This document shows positions 1 through 5,957 of a stretch of 8,814 nt of DNA, in pieces (position 1 is the stretch's first letter; each line of letters opens with the position of its first letter). Made by a program: the position numbers and the translations under genes. Under the pieces are notes generated by a model that saw only the letters and a program-made list of their open reading frames with translations, was not told the origin of the DNA and made no database searches. This DNA is from Paracoccaceae bacterium (GTDB lineage Bacteria > Pseudomonadota > Alphaproteobacteria > Rhodobacterales > Rhodobacteraceae): positions 1-8,814 of the forward strand of contig JAMWZF010000112.1 in assembly GCA_024304875.1 (NCBI GenBank). Reading direction: 5' to 3'.

Positions 1-137
1 GCCCCGAGCCGGATGTCCCAGCCGGCAAGGTCGAGGATCCGGCGCACCCGCGCCTGGGTCAGGAAGCCGCCGTTGTAGACGAAAAGACGCCGCCGGGAGG
101 AGCCGGCGGCGTCTTCGGTATCCGGCGGCGCGGCCAC
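1..137 (-). CDS. kpsC: Capsular polysaccharide biosynthesis protein KpsC-like, N-terminal fragment
   Basis: Reading leftward from a GTG at 137-135, the frame stays open to the window edge (45 codons plus two bases). After about 15 polar residues it gives RRRLFVYNGGFLTQARVRRI and continues LDLAGWDIRLG. This opening resembles Rhodobacterales KpsC-type proteins, which begin RLFVYN-GFLTQ-RVRRIL. KpsC is a cytoplasmic beta-Kdo transferase that, with KpsS, builds the poly-Kdo linker on the lipid end of group 2-type capsules. The gene lies 15 nt after the stop of the polysaccharide export lipoprotein, in the same frame, and follows kpsS and that gene on the same strand, which supports the call. No ATG is available. 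The GTG has only a weak purine-rich sequence (GAGCGGGG) before it, so the start is uncertain. A perfect 13-bp inverted repeat occupies codons 8 to 18. The name rests on remembered family resemblance over about 30 residues; the rest lies outside the window. Confidence 0.6.
   Translation of the reverse strand, partial: MAAPPDTEDAAGSSRRRLFVYNGGFLTQARVRRILDLAGWDIRLG
84..115 (-). terminator. Perfect 13-bp hairpin with U run, at the kpsC start
   Basis: AAGACGCCGCCGG (84-96) and CCGGCGGCGTCTT (103-115) are exact reverse complements around a 6-nt loop. Read on the minus strand the stem ends in CTTTTC, giving a four-U run partly inside the stem, the form of an intrinsic terminator just after the export lipoprotein gene. 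However, the hairpin lies inside the apparent start of the KpsC-like gene rather than in a gap. It may therefore act as an attenuator, a translation-sensitive terminator, or a 3'-end stabilising structure between the two genes. The structure is seen directly; the function is inferred. Confidence 0.6.
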
Positions 138-152
138 GCGGCCCCGCTCGCG

Positions 153-1286
153 CTATTCGGTCACCGCCTGCACGGCGTTGGTGGCGCTCAGGGTGCCCGT
201 CGCGGCGGCGATGACCTTGTTGAACTGGGCGAAGGGAGCTTCGGTCACATAGACCGTGTCCCCGTCGCGGATGGCGAAGTCCCGGGCCATGAACATCCCG
301 TTCGGCTGGGTGAGGTCGAGCACATAGACGACCCTCTGGGTGCCGATCAGGTCCTCGGTCCCGCCCAGAAGCTGCTCGGCGATCTCCTCCGGCTCGTTGC
401 GGAAGACGAAGACGCCGGTGGGGTCCGCCACGGACGAGTTGAGGCCGCCGACCTGGGCGATGGCCTCGATGGCCGAAATCGTCTGGCTCTCGAAGGGGAT
501 GCGGTTCTGGGTGCCGGTGGCGCCGAGGGCGGTGAAGGTGCGGGTGTCCTGCTCAACGATGATCCGGTCGCCGCCGCGCAGGGCGATGTCCTGGCCGGGG
601 TGATCGTAGAGGTCCTCGAACCAGACGGAGCCGCGGTGGCCGCCGCGGACCACCGTGACCTGTGCAATCTCTGGCGGGATCACGACACCGCCGGCGGCCG
701 CCAGCATCGCGGACAGCGTGCGGGTCGGCCGCTCGATCGGGTAGACACCCTGGGCGCCCACGGACCCAACGACGGAGACGGTCGATCCGTCCCCGGCCAG
801 CCGGCGCACCTGCACCTGCGGCTCGGGGGTCTGTTCGTTCAGCCTCTCGGAGATGATCCGGCGAATGGCCTCGGGGGTGTTGCCCGCGGCCCGGACCCGG
901 CCGGCGTAGGGCACGAAGATGAAGCCCTGGCCGTCGACCTGCACCTCTTCCAGCACGGTCGCGTTCTGGCCCTGCGGGACCAGCAGGCCGTCGTCCACGT
1001 TCTCCCAGATCGTCAGGCCCAGCACGTCGCCGGGCGAGATCACGTCCGAGCCGACGACGCCCGCGTTCTGGAAGGCGGCAGAAAATCCAAGCGCGGGGGT
1101 AACTCCCGCGATCCGGTTGACCCGGTCCGTCACGGTGAAGATGAAGGCGTCCCCGTCCTCGAGGACCGATCCGGAGAAGATCTCGGCCTTGTTCGGCCCC
1201 GACCGCGGCAGGCCGCAACTGCTGACGAGGGCGAGGGCGGCCACGAGGGCCAGCCCCTTCGCCGCACGCGAAAGAGAGGATGTCAC
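153..1286 (-). CDS. Polysaccharide export outer-membrane lipoprotein (Wza/KpsD class)
   Basis: This is a 377-residue periplasmic/outer-membrane export protein that would form the channel for capsular polysaccharide leaving the cell. The GTG at 1286-1284 is chosen as start because GAGGAG lies 8 nt upstream; a TTG 12 codons earlier has no such site. The N-terminus has a positively charged start, a hydrophobic stretch and a lipobox ending LVSSC, making Cys24 the likely lipidated residue. A Poly_export-type domain follows (about residues 75-165, including SPGDVLGLTIWENV and VDGQGFIFVPYAGRV). Two SLBB-like segments come next, one around VVGSVGAQGVYPI...LAAAGG and one around TALGATGTQNRIPF...IAQVGGLN. 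It has no long C-terminal amphipathic helix as obvious as that of E. coli Wza. Neighbours kpsS and kpsC-like support a Kdo-linked, ABC-transporter-type capsule. I give no symbol because wza, kpsD and rkpU-type names are used inconsistently for this class. Confidence 0.88.
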   Translation of the reverse strand: MTSSLSRAAKGLALVAALALVSSCGLPRSGPNKAEIFSGSVLEDGDAFIFTVTDRVNRIAGVTPALGFSAAFQNAGVVGSDVISPGDVLGLTIWENVDDGLLVPQGQNATVLEEVQVDGQGFIFVPYAGRVRAAGNTPEAIRRIISERLNEQTPEPQVQVRRLAGDGSTVSVVGSVGAQGVYPIERPTRTLSAMLAAAGGVVIPPEIAQVTVVRGGHRGSVWFEDLYDHPGQDIALRGGDRIIVEQDTRTFTALGATGTQNRIPFESQTISAIEAIAQVGGLNSSVADPTGVFVFRNEPEEIAEQLLGGTEDLIGTQRVVYVLDLTQPNGMFMARDFAIRDGDTVYVTEAPFAQFNKVIAAATGTLSATNAVQAVTE

Positions 1287-1487
1287 TGCTCGGTCTCCTC
1301 GACCTGTTTTGCTCTGCCTCAAGCTTTTGCGGCCAACCTACAGAGCCGGCGGTGAAAAATCCAGTTCACGCCGAGCGGTGCGCCGGGCCCTGCCGATCAC
1401 TGTTGCATAACCGGCTCAAAGCTCGGGACGCCGCCCATGGCTTGGGGTTGGCCCCGCCGCGACCCCAAGACCTGCCGGACGGGCCGT
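1287..1487. other. Intergenic gap between kpsS and the export lipoprotein gene
   Basis: This 201-bp stretch has no convincing reading frame of its own. It contains the ribosome binding site GAGGAG of the export lipoprotein (1295-1300 on the minus strand) and a perfect 8-bp inverted repeat at 1441-1469. I looked for -35/-10 pairs on the minus strand and saw none good enough to call. Either the genes share one transcript despite the gap, or a weakly conserved alphaproteobacterial promoter is hidden here. Confidence 0.5.
1441..1469 (-). repeat. 8-bp perfect inverted repeat after kpsS
   Basis: CTTGGGGT (1441-1448) and ACCCCAAG (1462-1469) are exact reverse complements with a 13-nt GC-rich loop, beginning about 20 bp past the kpsS stop codon. 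On the minus strand it would form a hairpin in the mRNA between kpsS and the export lipoprotein gene. It lacks a following T run, so it is not a standard intrinsic terminator. It could be an RNA-stabilising or processing hairpin. Confidence 0.4.
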
Positions 1488-2774
1488 CTACCTCACGATG
1501 CTGAGCTGCTGCCTCGGCCCCGCCTTGCCGGTGGACAGGGCATCGTAGGGGTCCTCGGCCGCCAGCATCATGTCCACCACCTGCCGCATCAGGGCGCGCC
1601 GGCCCCGGGCCGAATAGAACCCTCCCGGCACCTGGCTCGTCTCCAGCAGGTAGCGCCGATAGGTGCGGTAGGCTTTCGCATCCGGCCGCGCGGGCTGGGC
1701 GAAGAACTCGGGCAGCGACTGGGTCGAGACGAACTCCGGCTTGTTGTAGACCGCCGACCCGAAGACCTTGAGGGGGATATTCCGCCAGAGCACCTGCTGG
1801 GCGGCGGTGGAGTTGACCGTCACCGCCGTCTTGGCGTGATCCAGCAGCCGGGCCAGCTTGCCGCCGCGAACGTAATGCACGCGCGCCGCCACGCCATGCT
1901 CCCGCGACAGCTCCCGGATGATCCGGCGGAGGGGAGAGCGCCCGTTCTCCAGCGGATGCGCCTTGAACACCAGATGATGATGCCGCGGCGCCCCCCTGGC
2001 GAAGCCGTCGATCACGATTTCGAGGAAATCCTTCATGGTCTTGAAGGGGGAGTGCTCGCGAAAGCTGGCGTCGTGCTCGAGCTGGAGAAGGGCGAGGTGG
2101 TAGGGGAAGCCGCCGTACTTGATCCGCGCGGTGGCGGTCATGCGGTCCAGCGCCAGCAGGGGCATCAGCATCAGCCGCCGGGTATAGAGCAGCGTTTCGG
2201 TCCAGACCGGCAGGTCGCGGTGGGGGCGGAAATTCCGGTAGTCGCCGTTCCGGAACAGGAGGAACCAGTGGTAGAGCGCGCCGTAGAAGACGTGGCTCTT
2301 CATGTCGCCCCAGCGGGCGGGTGGTTCGGGGACGTCCATCTCGGACATCTCCAGCGCCCGCTTCATGTCGGGCACGGACATGTCCATCAGCCGCGAATGG
2401 CCGTTCGACCCGCCCCGTTCGTAGGACACCCAGTAGGGGCGCAGATAGCCTTCCTCGAAGACGTGGATGGTCAGGCCCCGGGCGCGCGCCACCTCCACCG
2501 CCTGGGCGTGGACCGGCCGGGTGTCGCCGTAAAGGACGATGTCGGTGATGTCGTGGGCGTCCAGCAGGGCAGCGAAGGTCGCCGGCCAGTGCTCGGGCGC
2601 ATCCCGGTAGGGGATGTAGCCGGGTCCGCCGAACCAGAAGGCCCGGTCGCCGGCGTTGAACCCCACCCGCCAGACCTCGGCCCCCGCCGCCCGCAGCATC
2701 CGGCCGAGGCGGTGGAAGAAGGGCCCGTGGGGACCCTGCAGGAAAAGGTATCGCGTCTGGTTCGGGTCCTTCAC
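1488..2774 (-). CDS. kpsS: Capsular polysaccharide beta-Kdo transferase KpsS
   Basis: This 428-residue cytoplasmic protein belongs to the capsule synthesis family that contains KpsS/LipB. KpsS transfers the first Kdo from CMP-Kdo to the phosphatidylglycerol-type lipid acceptor of ABC-exported capsules; KpsC then extends the linker. Recognisable family features, in order: LFLQGPHGPFFHRLG near residues 10-24 and VGFNAGDRAFW at 37-47; FEEGYLRPYWVSYE at 106-119, followed by GGSNGHS; KAHPLENG at 271-278, a histidine-proline motif typical of the Kdo transferase fold; and VTVNSTAAQQVLW at 318-330. Length and motif order fit a complete protein. The start is GTG at 2774-2772 and shows no clear Shine-Dalgarno sequence, but homologues also begin about seven residues before the LFLQGP motif. 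It is transcribed away from ribE across a 119-bp control region and heads the capsule cluster. The exact acceptor and capsule type cannot be read from the sequence. Confidence 0.88.
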   Translation of the reverse strand: MKDPNQTRYLFLQGPHGPFFHRLGRMLRAAGAEVWRVGFNAGDRAFWFGGPGYIPYRDAPEHWPATFAALLDAHDITDIVLYGDTRPVHAQAVEVARARGLTIHVFEEGYLRPYWVSYERGGSNGHSRLMDMSVPDMKRALEMSEMDVPEPPARWGDMKSHVFYGALYHWFLLFRNGDYRNFRPHRDLPVWTETLLYTRRLMLMPLLALDRMTATARIKYGGFPYHLALLQLEHDASFREHSPFKTMKDFLEIVIDGFARGAPRHHHLVFKAHPLENGRSPLRRIIRELSREHGVAARVHYVRGGKLARLLDHAKTAVTVNSTAAQQVLWRNIPLKVFGSAVYNKPEFVSTQSLPEFFAQPARPDAKAYRTYRRYLLETSQVPGGFYSARGRRALMRQVVDMMLAAEDPYDALSTGKAGPRQQLSIVR

Positions 2775-2893
2775 GGGATCGTCTGTCGGCTGCCTGTGTG
2801 CGACCCCGACTACCGGGGCTCTCTGTCAGAAATAGGGCAAACTTGCCAAGCCTCTGGCAAGGGGCTAGCGATGGGGCGAAAGGCAGGCAAGTC
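2775..2893. promoter_or_regulatory. Divergent kpsS / ribE control region
   Basis: This 119-bp region separates the GTG of kpsS from the ATG of ribE. Toward ribE, TTGCCA (2843-2848), a 17-bp spacer and TAGCGA (2866-2871) make a plausible alphaproteobacterial promoter with a good -35 and a weak -10. Toward kpsS, another TTGCCA (2860-2855, minus) is followed by CTATTT 19 bp further on, a poorer match. Both -35-like elements are the arms of the dyad at 2842-2861. AAGGCAGG (2880-2887) is the likely ribE ribosome binding site. I see no FMN riboswitch here. Confidence 0.35.
2842..2861. repeat. CTTGCCA-N6-TGGCAAG dyad, candidate operator
   Basis: CTTGCCA (2842-2848) and TGGCAAG (2855-2861) are perfect reverse complements 6 bp apart. 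A third half-site GGCAA (2836-2840) faces TTGCC (2843-2847) with a 2-bp gap. The spacing and symmetry suit a dimeric DNA-binding protein at the shared kpsS/ribE control region. Its position over the putative -35 elements suggests repression or joint control of both directions. No regulator family can be named from the motif alone. Confidence 0.4.
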
Positions 2894-3484
2894 ATGTTCA
2901 CCGGCATCGTCACCGACATCGGAGAGGTTCGCGCGCTGGAGCGCCGGGGCGACCTGCGCGCCCGCATCGGCTGTTCCTACGACATGAGCGGCGTCGACAT
3001 CGGCGCCTCGATCGCCTGCGACGGGGTGTGCCTGACGGTGGTGGCCAAGGGGCCGGACTGGTTCGACGTGGACGTCTCGGCCGAGACGGTGAGCAAGACC
3101 AACCTCGGCACCTGGTCGGACGGCACGCGTCTGAACCTCGAGCGGGCGCTGAAGGTCGGCGACGAACTCGGCGGCCATATCGTCTCGGGCCATGTCGACG
3201 GCGTGGCCGAGGTGGTTTCGCTCCGGGACGAGGGCGACAGCACCCGCCTGACCTTCCGCGCCCCCGGCGATCTCGCCCGCTTCATCGCGCCCAAGGGGTC
3301 GATCTGCCTGAATGGCACGTCCCTCACGGTGAACGAGGTCGAGGGCGACACCTTCGGCATCAACCTCATTCCGCACACCAAGGAGGTCACCACCTGGGGC
3401 GACGTGGGTGCCGGGGACCACGTGAACCTCGAGGTCGACACCATGGCCCGCTACGTCGCCCGCCTGCAGGACTGGGGCGGATGA
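2894..3484 (+). CDS. ribE: Riboflavin synthase (alpha chain type)
   Basis: This 196-residue enzyme catalyses the last step of riboflavin synthesis, the dismutation of two 6,7-dimethyl-8-ribityllumazine molecules into riboflavin and a pyrimidinedione. It starts with the family signature MFTGIVTDIG and shows the expected internal duplication of two lumazine-binding domains (about 1-96 and 97-196). CDGVCLTVV (42-50) matches LNGTSLTVNEV (139-149) in the second repeat, and GGHIVSGHVDG (93-103) opens the second domain. GINLIPHT (155-162) is the usual end-motif region. Length is normal, and the start is fixed by the MFTGIV motif with AAGGCAGG upstream. The last codon overlaps the next gene by ATGA, so the two are probably translationally coupled. 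E. coli calls this gene ribC. It is transcribed divergently from kpsS; ribD is not in the window, so the usual ribD-ribE pairing is broken or lies beyond the capsule genes. Confidence 0.96.
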   Translation: MFTGIVTDIGEVRALERRGDLRARIGCSYDMSGVDIGASIACDGVCLTVVAKGPDWFDVDVSAETVSKTNLGTWSDGTRLNLERALKVGDELGGHIVSGHVDGVAEVVSLRDEGDSTRLTFRAPGDLARFIAPKGSICLNGTSLTVNEVEGDTFGINLIPHTKEVTTWGDVGAGDHVNLEVDTMARYVARLQDWGG

Positions 3485-4038
3485 GCGGCATCGGCCACAA
3501 CGGCGGCCCGACGATGGAGCCGGGCTACAGCTGGCGCAGGCACAGCTGGACCAGGGCGCGCGAGGCGCTGCTGCCCAAGCTGCCGATCGAGGTCGTCCGC
3601 CGCAGGGTCGCCCGCGCCGCCGAACTGGGCCTCGACTACAGGGCCTATGCCTCGTTCCGCGCGGCTTCGGGCCACGACGTGGTGGCGCTGCTGTTTTCCT
3701 CCAACGCCTTGCGCCTACTCCGGACCGAGATGCTGCCCGAGGACCGGGCCGCGCACCTCGGCGCCATCCGCGGCGCCGGCCGCCTGTCCCTCGTCCATCC
3801 GCCGCTCCGGCCCGAGGCCGTCACCGCGCTGAACCCGGTCATCGACACCGCCGCCCGTGCCCCCGGCCTGTCGGTCAGCTGGTCCGCCACCTCGCAGCAC
3901 CTGCGCGGCTTCCTGGCCGCCGAACGCCTTCCCGGCGACCGGGTCGTCCTGATCGGCGACACCCCGCTGGAGCGCGAATGGATCGCTGCCGGCAAGCTCG
4001 CCGGCTACATCGAGGCGGACCGCTACTTCCGCGCCTGA
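3481..4038 (+). CDS. Conserved GHNGGP-motif protein of unknown function
   Basis: This 185-residue, arginine-rich soluble protein has no function I can recognise. It begins MSGIGHNGGPTM, a short N-terminal motif that recurs in many otherwise different small alphaproteobacterial and phage-related proteins. A basic helix-like segment (SWRRHSWTRAREALLP) follows, then LPIEVVRRRVARAAELGLDYRAYASFR, which looks like a helical module, and then GHDVVALLFSSNALRLL. The C-terminal half (ALNPVIDTAARAPGLSVSWSATSQHLRGFL...GDRVVLIGDTPLEREWIAAGKLAGYIEADRYF) reads like a compact alpha/beta domain. There is no signal peptide or membrane segment. Its ATG overlaps the ribE stop (ATGA), so its output is tied to ribE translation. 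I recall similar proteins in Rhodobacterales as hypothetical proteins. A role linked to riboflavin use, or an unrelated passenger in the operon, are both possible. Confidence 0.88.
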   Translation: MSGIGHNGGPTMEPGYSWRRHSWTRAREALLPKLPIEVVRRRVARAAELGLDYRAYASFRAASGHDVVALLFSSNALRLLRTEMLPEDRAAHLGAIRGAGRLSLVHPPLRPEAVTALNPVIDTAARAPGLSVSWSATSQHLRGFLAAERLPGDRVVLIGDTPLEREWIAAGKLAGYIEADRYFRA

Positions 4039-4052
4039 GCGTCTGTCGCCCG

Positions 4053-4072
4053 CAAGGCGCCGGCTCGCCTTG
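4053..4072 (+). repeat. 7-bp hairpin after the GHNGGP gene
   Basis: CAAGGCG (4053-4059) and CGCCTTG (4066-4072) are perfect complements around CCGGCT, starting 14 bp after the stop codon. No T run follows, so at best it is a weak or Rho-assisted end of the ribE transcript. The right arm runs into the candidate promoter of the next gene pair. Confidence 0.35.
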
Positions 4073-4098
4073 ACCCCGCCCCGCACCCGTGGTGCAAA
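4069..4098 (+). promoter_or_regulatory. Candidate promoter with internal dyad upstream of the Gfo/Idh gene
   Basis: CTTGACC (4069-4075) contains a near-consensus -35 (TTGACC), followed after 17 bp by TGCAAA (4093-4098) as a weak -10. A perfect dyad GCACC-CGT-GGTGC (4083-4095) sits in the spacer and over the -10, where a repressor would block RNA polymerase. If real, the oxidoreductase/ThuA pair has its own, probably substrate-controlled, promoter, independent of ribE. The match of the -10 is poor, and the dyad is short enough to arise by chance in GC-rich DNA. Confidence 0.33.
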
Positions 4099-4167
4099 GC
4101 GGCACCGCAGCGCCGGAGGAGGCGCGAGAGCCGGTTCCGGCCAGCGGCAGATCAGGGGAGAGGGATC

Positions 4168-5289
4168 ATGGACAGGGTCGGTATCGGCATCATCGGGCTC
4201 GGCAACATCTCGGGCGCCTACCTCAAGGCCGCGGCGCTGTTCCCGGTCCTCGACATCCGCGCCGTGGCGGACCTCGACATGGCCCGGGCGGAAAAGGTGG
4301 CGGCGGAGCACGGCATCCGGGCGCTGTCCGTCGACGACCTGCTGGCCGACCCCGAGGTCGAGATCGTCCTCAACCTCACCATCCCCGCCGCCCACGTCGA
4401 GGTGGGCCTCAAGGCCATCGCCGCGGGCAAGCACGTCTATTCCGAGAAACCGCTCGGCATCGACTTCGCCAGCGCGAAAGAGCTGATCGCGGCGGCAGAG
4501 GCGGCGGGCCTGCGCGTCGGCTGCGCCCCCGATACCTTCCTCGGCGGCTCGCACCAGGCGGCGCGGGCGCTGGTGGACCAGGGCGCCATCGGCCAGCCCC
4601 TCGGCGGGTCGGCCACGATGGTCACCCCCGGGCATGAGCGCTGGCACCCCGCGCCCGCCTTCTACTACGACCACGGCGGCGGCCCGATGCTGGACATGGG
4701 TCCCTATTACATCACCGACCTCGTCAACCTGCTCGGCCCGGTGGCCCGCGTCACCGGCGTCACCCGGACGCCCCGCACCACCCGCACCATCCTGTCCGAG
4801 CCGCTCAAGGGCACCGAGATGCCGGTCAAGGTTCCGACCCATGTCACCGGGATCATGGAGTTCACCGGCGGCGCCGTCGTCCAGATCCTCATGTCCTTCG
4901 ACGTCGAAGGCAGCCGCCATCCCCGGATCGAGCTCTGGGGGTCCGAAGGCTCCATGGTCGTGCCCGACCCCAACCGCTTCGACGGCGCGCCGCAGGTGCT
5001 CCCCCAGCGCGGCGAATGGGCCGAGGCCGAGGTGACGCTGCCCCACGGCGACGGCAACTACCGGTCCCTCGGCCTTGCCGACATGGCCCATGCGATCCGC
5101 GAGGACCGGCCGCACCGGGCCTCCGGCGCCCTCGCGCTGCACGTCCTCGAGGTGATGGAATCGATCCTCGCCGCCGGTGCCGAGGGCCGCGCCATCGACC
5201 TGACCACGACCTGCGACAGACCCGCGCCGCTGGCGGACAGCCCGGTGGCGACCGCCCCCGTGACGACCGAGAAGGAGACATCCGCATGA
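4168..5289 (+). CDS. Gfo/Idh/MocA family NAD(P)-dependent oxidoreductase
   Basis: This 373-residue soluble dehydrogenase probably oxidises a hydroxyl of a sugar, sugar alcohol or glycoside with NAD(P). The N-terminal Rossmann domain begins VGIGIIGLGNISGAY, with GLGNIS at 10-15 as the dinucleotide loop. SEKPLGID at 92-99 carries the family's catalytic lysine (Lys94). The C-terminal domain has GGGPMLDMGPYYITDLVNLLGPV around 170-191. In the usual D-x-G-x-H motif here (D176, G178) the histidine position is Tyr180. I recall this GPYY variant from members that accompany ThuA-type proteins. The last about 20 residues are a low-complexity Pro/Ala/Thr tail. The start ATG follows AGGGGAGAGGG. The stop overlaps the ThuA-like gene by ATGA, so the two act as a unit. 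The pair resembles ThuB/ThuA of rhizobial trehalose use, but no transporter is adjacent, so the substrate is unknown. Confidence 0.92.
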   Translation: MDRVGIGIIGLGNISGAYLKAAALFPVLDIRAVADLDMARAEKVAAEHGIRALSVDDLLADPEVEIVLNLTIPAAHVEVGLKAIAAGKHVYSEKPLGIDFASAKELIAAAEAAGLRVGCAPDTFLGGSHQAARALVDQGAIGQPLGGSATMVTPGHERWHPAPAFYYDHGGGPMLDMGPYYITDLVNLLGPVARVTGVTRTPRTTRTILSEPLKGTEMPVKVPTHVTGIMEFTGGAVVQILMSFDVEGSRHPRIELWGSEGSMVVPDPNRFDGAPQVLPQRGEWAEAEVTLPHGDGNYRSLGLADMAHAIREDRPHRASGALALHVLEVMESILAAGAEGRAIDLTTTCDRPAPLADSPVATAPVTTEKETSA

Positions 5290-5930
5290 CCAAGACAGCC
5301 CTCATCTTCTTCGGCGGCTGGGACGGGCACGAGCCCAGGGAAACCTCCGAGGTCATCGAAGCCTGGCTCGCCGAGGACGGCTACGACGTCACCCGCACCG
5401 AAGGAACCGCCTGCCTGACCGAGCTGGACCTTACGACCTTCGACCTGATCGTCCCGAACATGACCATGGCCGAGATCTCCAAGGACGAGGCCAAGGCCCT
5501 GACCGCGGCGGTGGAGGCCGGCACCGGCCTTGCCGGCTACCACGGCGCCACCGGCGACAGCTTCCGCGCCAACACCGACTACCAGTTCATGGTCGGCGGC
5601 CAGTTCGTCGCCCACCCCGGCAACGTGATCGACTACACGGTGACCGTCACGAAACCGGACGACGCGATCATGGAGGGGATAAGCGACTTCGCCTACACCT
5701 CCGAGCAATACTACATGCACGTCGACCCCGCGAACGAGGTGCTGGCCACGACGACCTTCTCGGGCGAGCACGCCGAATGGACGAAAGGCGTCGTCATGCC
5801 CGTGGTCTGGAAGCGGCGCCACGGGGCGGGCCGGGTCTTCTACTCCGCGCTTGGCCACAAGGCCGAGGAATTCACCCGCCCCGAAATGGCGGCGATCCTC
5901 CGCCGCGGCCTGCACTGGGCGACCCGCTGA
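5286..5930 (+). CDS. ThuA-like domain protein
   Basis: This 214-residue soluble protein of the ThuA family has a fold related to class I glutamine amidotransferases. ThuA proteins accompany Gfo/Idh dehydrogenases in the catabolism of sugars such as trehalose, probably acting on the keto-sugar product; the exact reaction here is not known. Motifs include FFGGWDGHEP near the N-terminus, LAGYHGATGDSF (nucleophile-elbow position, without the cysteine of true amidotransferases) and MVGGQFVAHPGN. SEQYYMHVDPANEVLATT and the C-terminal PVVWKRRHGAGRVFYSALGH follow, the last two being strong family marks. AAGGAG lies 8 nt before the ATG. The gene overlaps the oxidoreductase by ATGA and is followed by a 79-bp gap before ribBA. 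It is shorter than the trehalose-specific ThuA of rhizobia as I remember it, so I do not use the symbol thuA. Its position between riboflavin genes is unusual. Confidence 0.92.
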   Translation: MTKTALIFFGGWDGHEPRETSEVIEAWLAEDGYDVTRTEGTACLTELDLTTFDLIVPNMTMAEISKDEAKALTAAVEAGTGLAGYHGATGDSFRANTDYQFMVGGQFVAHPGNVIDYTVTVTKPDDAIMEGISDFAYTSEQYYMHVDPANEVLATTTFSGEHAEWTKGVVMPVVWKRRHGAGRVFYSALGHKAEEFTRPEMAAILRRGLHWATR

Positions 5931-5957
5931 GGGGGCGAAACGCCGCGACGCCCTCCC

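Noticed and set aside
1287..1322. TTG start at 1322 for the export lipoprotein
   Set aside because: The GTG at 1286 has GAGGAG 8 nt before it and gives a well-formed lipoprotein signal; the extension adds 12 polar residues with no ribosome binding site.
2855..2870. Sigma-54 promoter TGGCAAG-N4-TAGCG
   Set aside because: GG and GC are at the right -24/-12 spacing, but several consensus bases fail, the sequence is part of a perfect dyad, and ribE is not a usual sigma-54 gene.
2775..2893. FMN riboswitch upstream of ribE
   Set aside because: The conserved FMN-element core was not found and the shared 119-bp region is short for it. The hairpins seen are a simple dyad instead.
1366..2967. Long minus-strand open frame overlapping kpsS
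   Set aside because: It is in another frame of kpsS, gives low-complexity Arg/Pro/Gly-rich sequence, and contains no domain; typical of high-GC shadow frames.
1437..2987. Long plus-strand open frame antisense to kpsS
   Set aside because: The sequence has no recognisable motif, and kpsS on the other strand has clear family motifs throughout.
3715..5142. Long minus-strand open frame antisense to the GHNGGP and oxidoreductase genes
   Set aside because: The composition (Gly/Asp/His/Val rich) is what the complement of high-GC codons yields; no start signal or motif.
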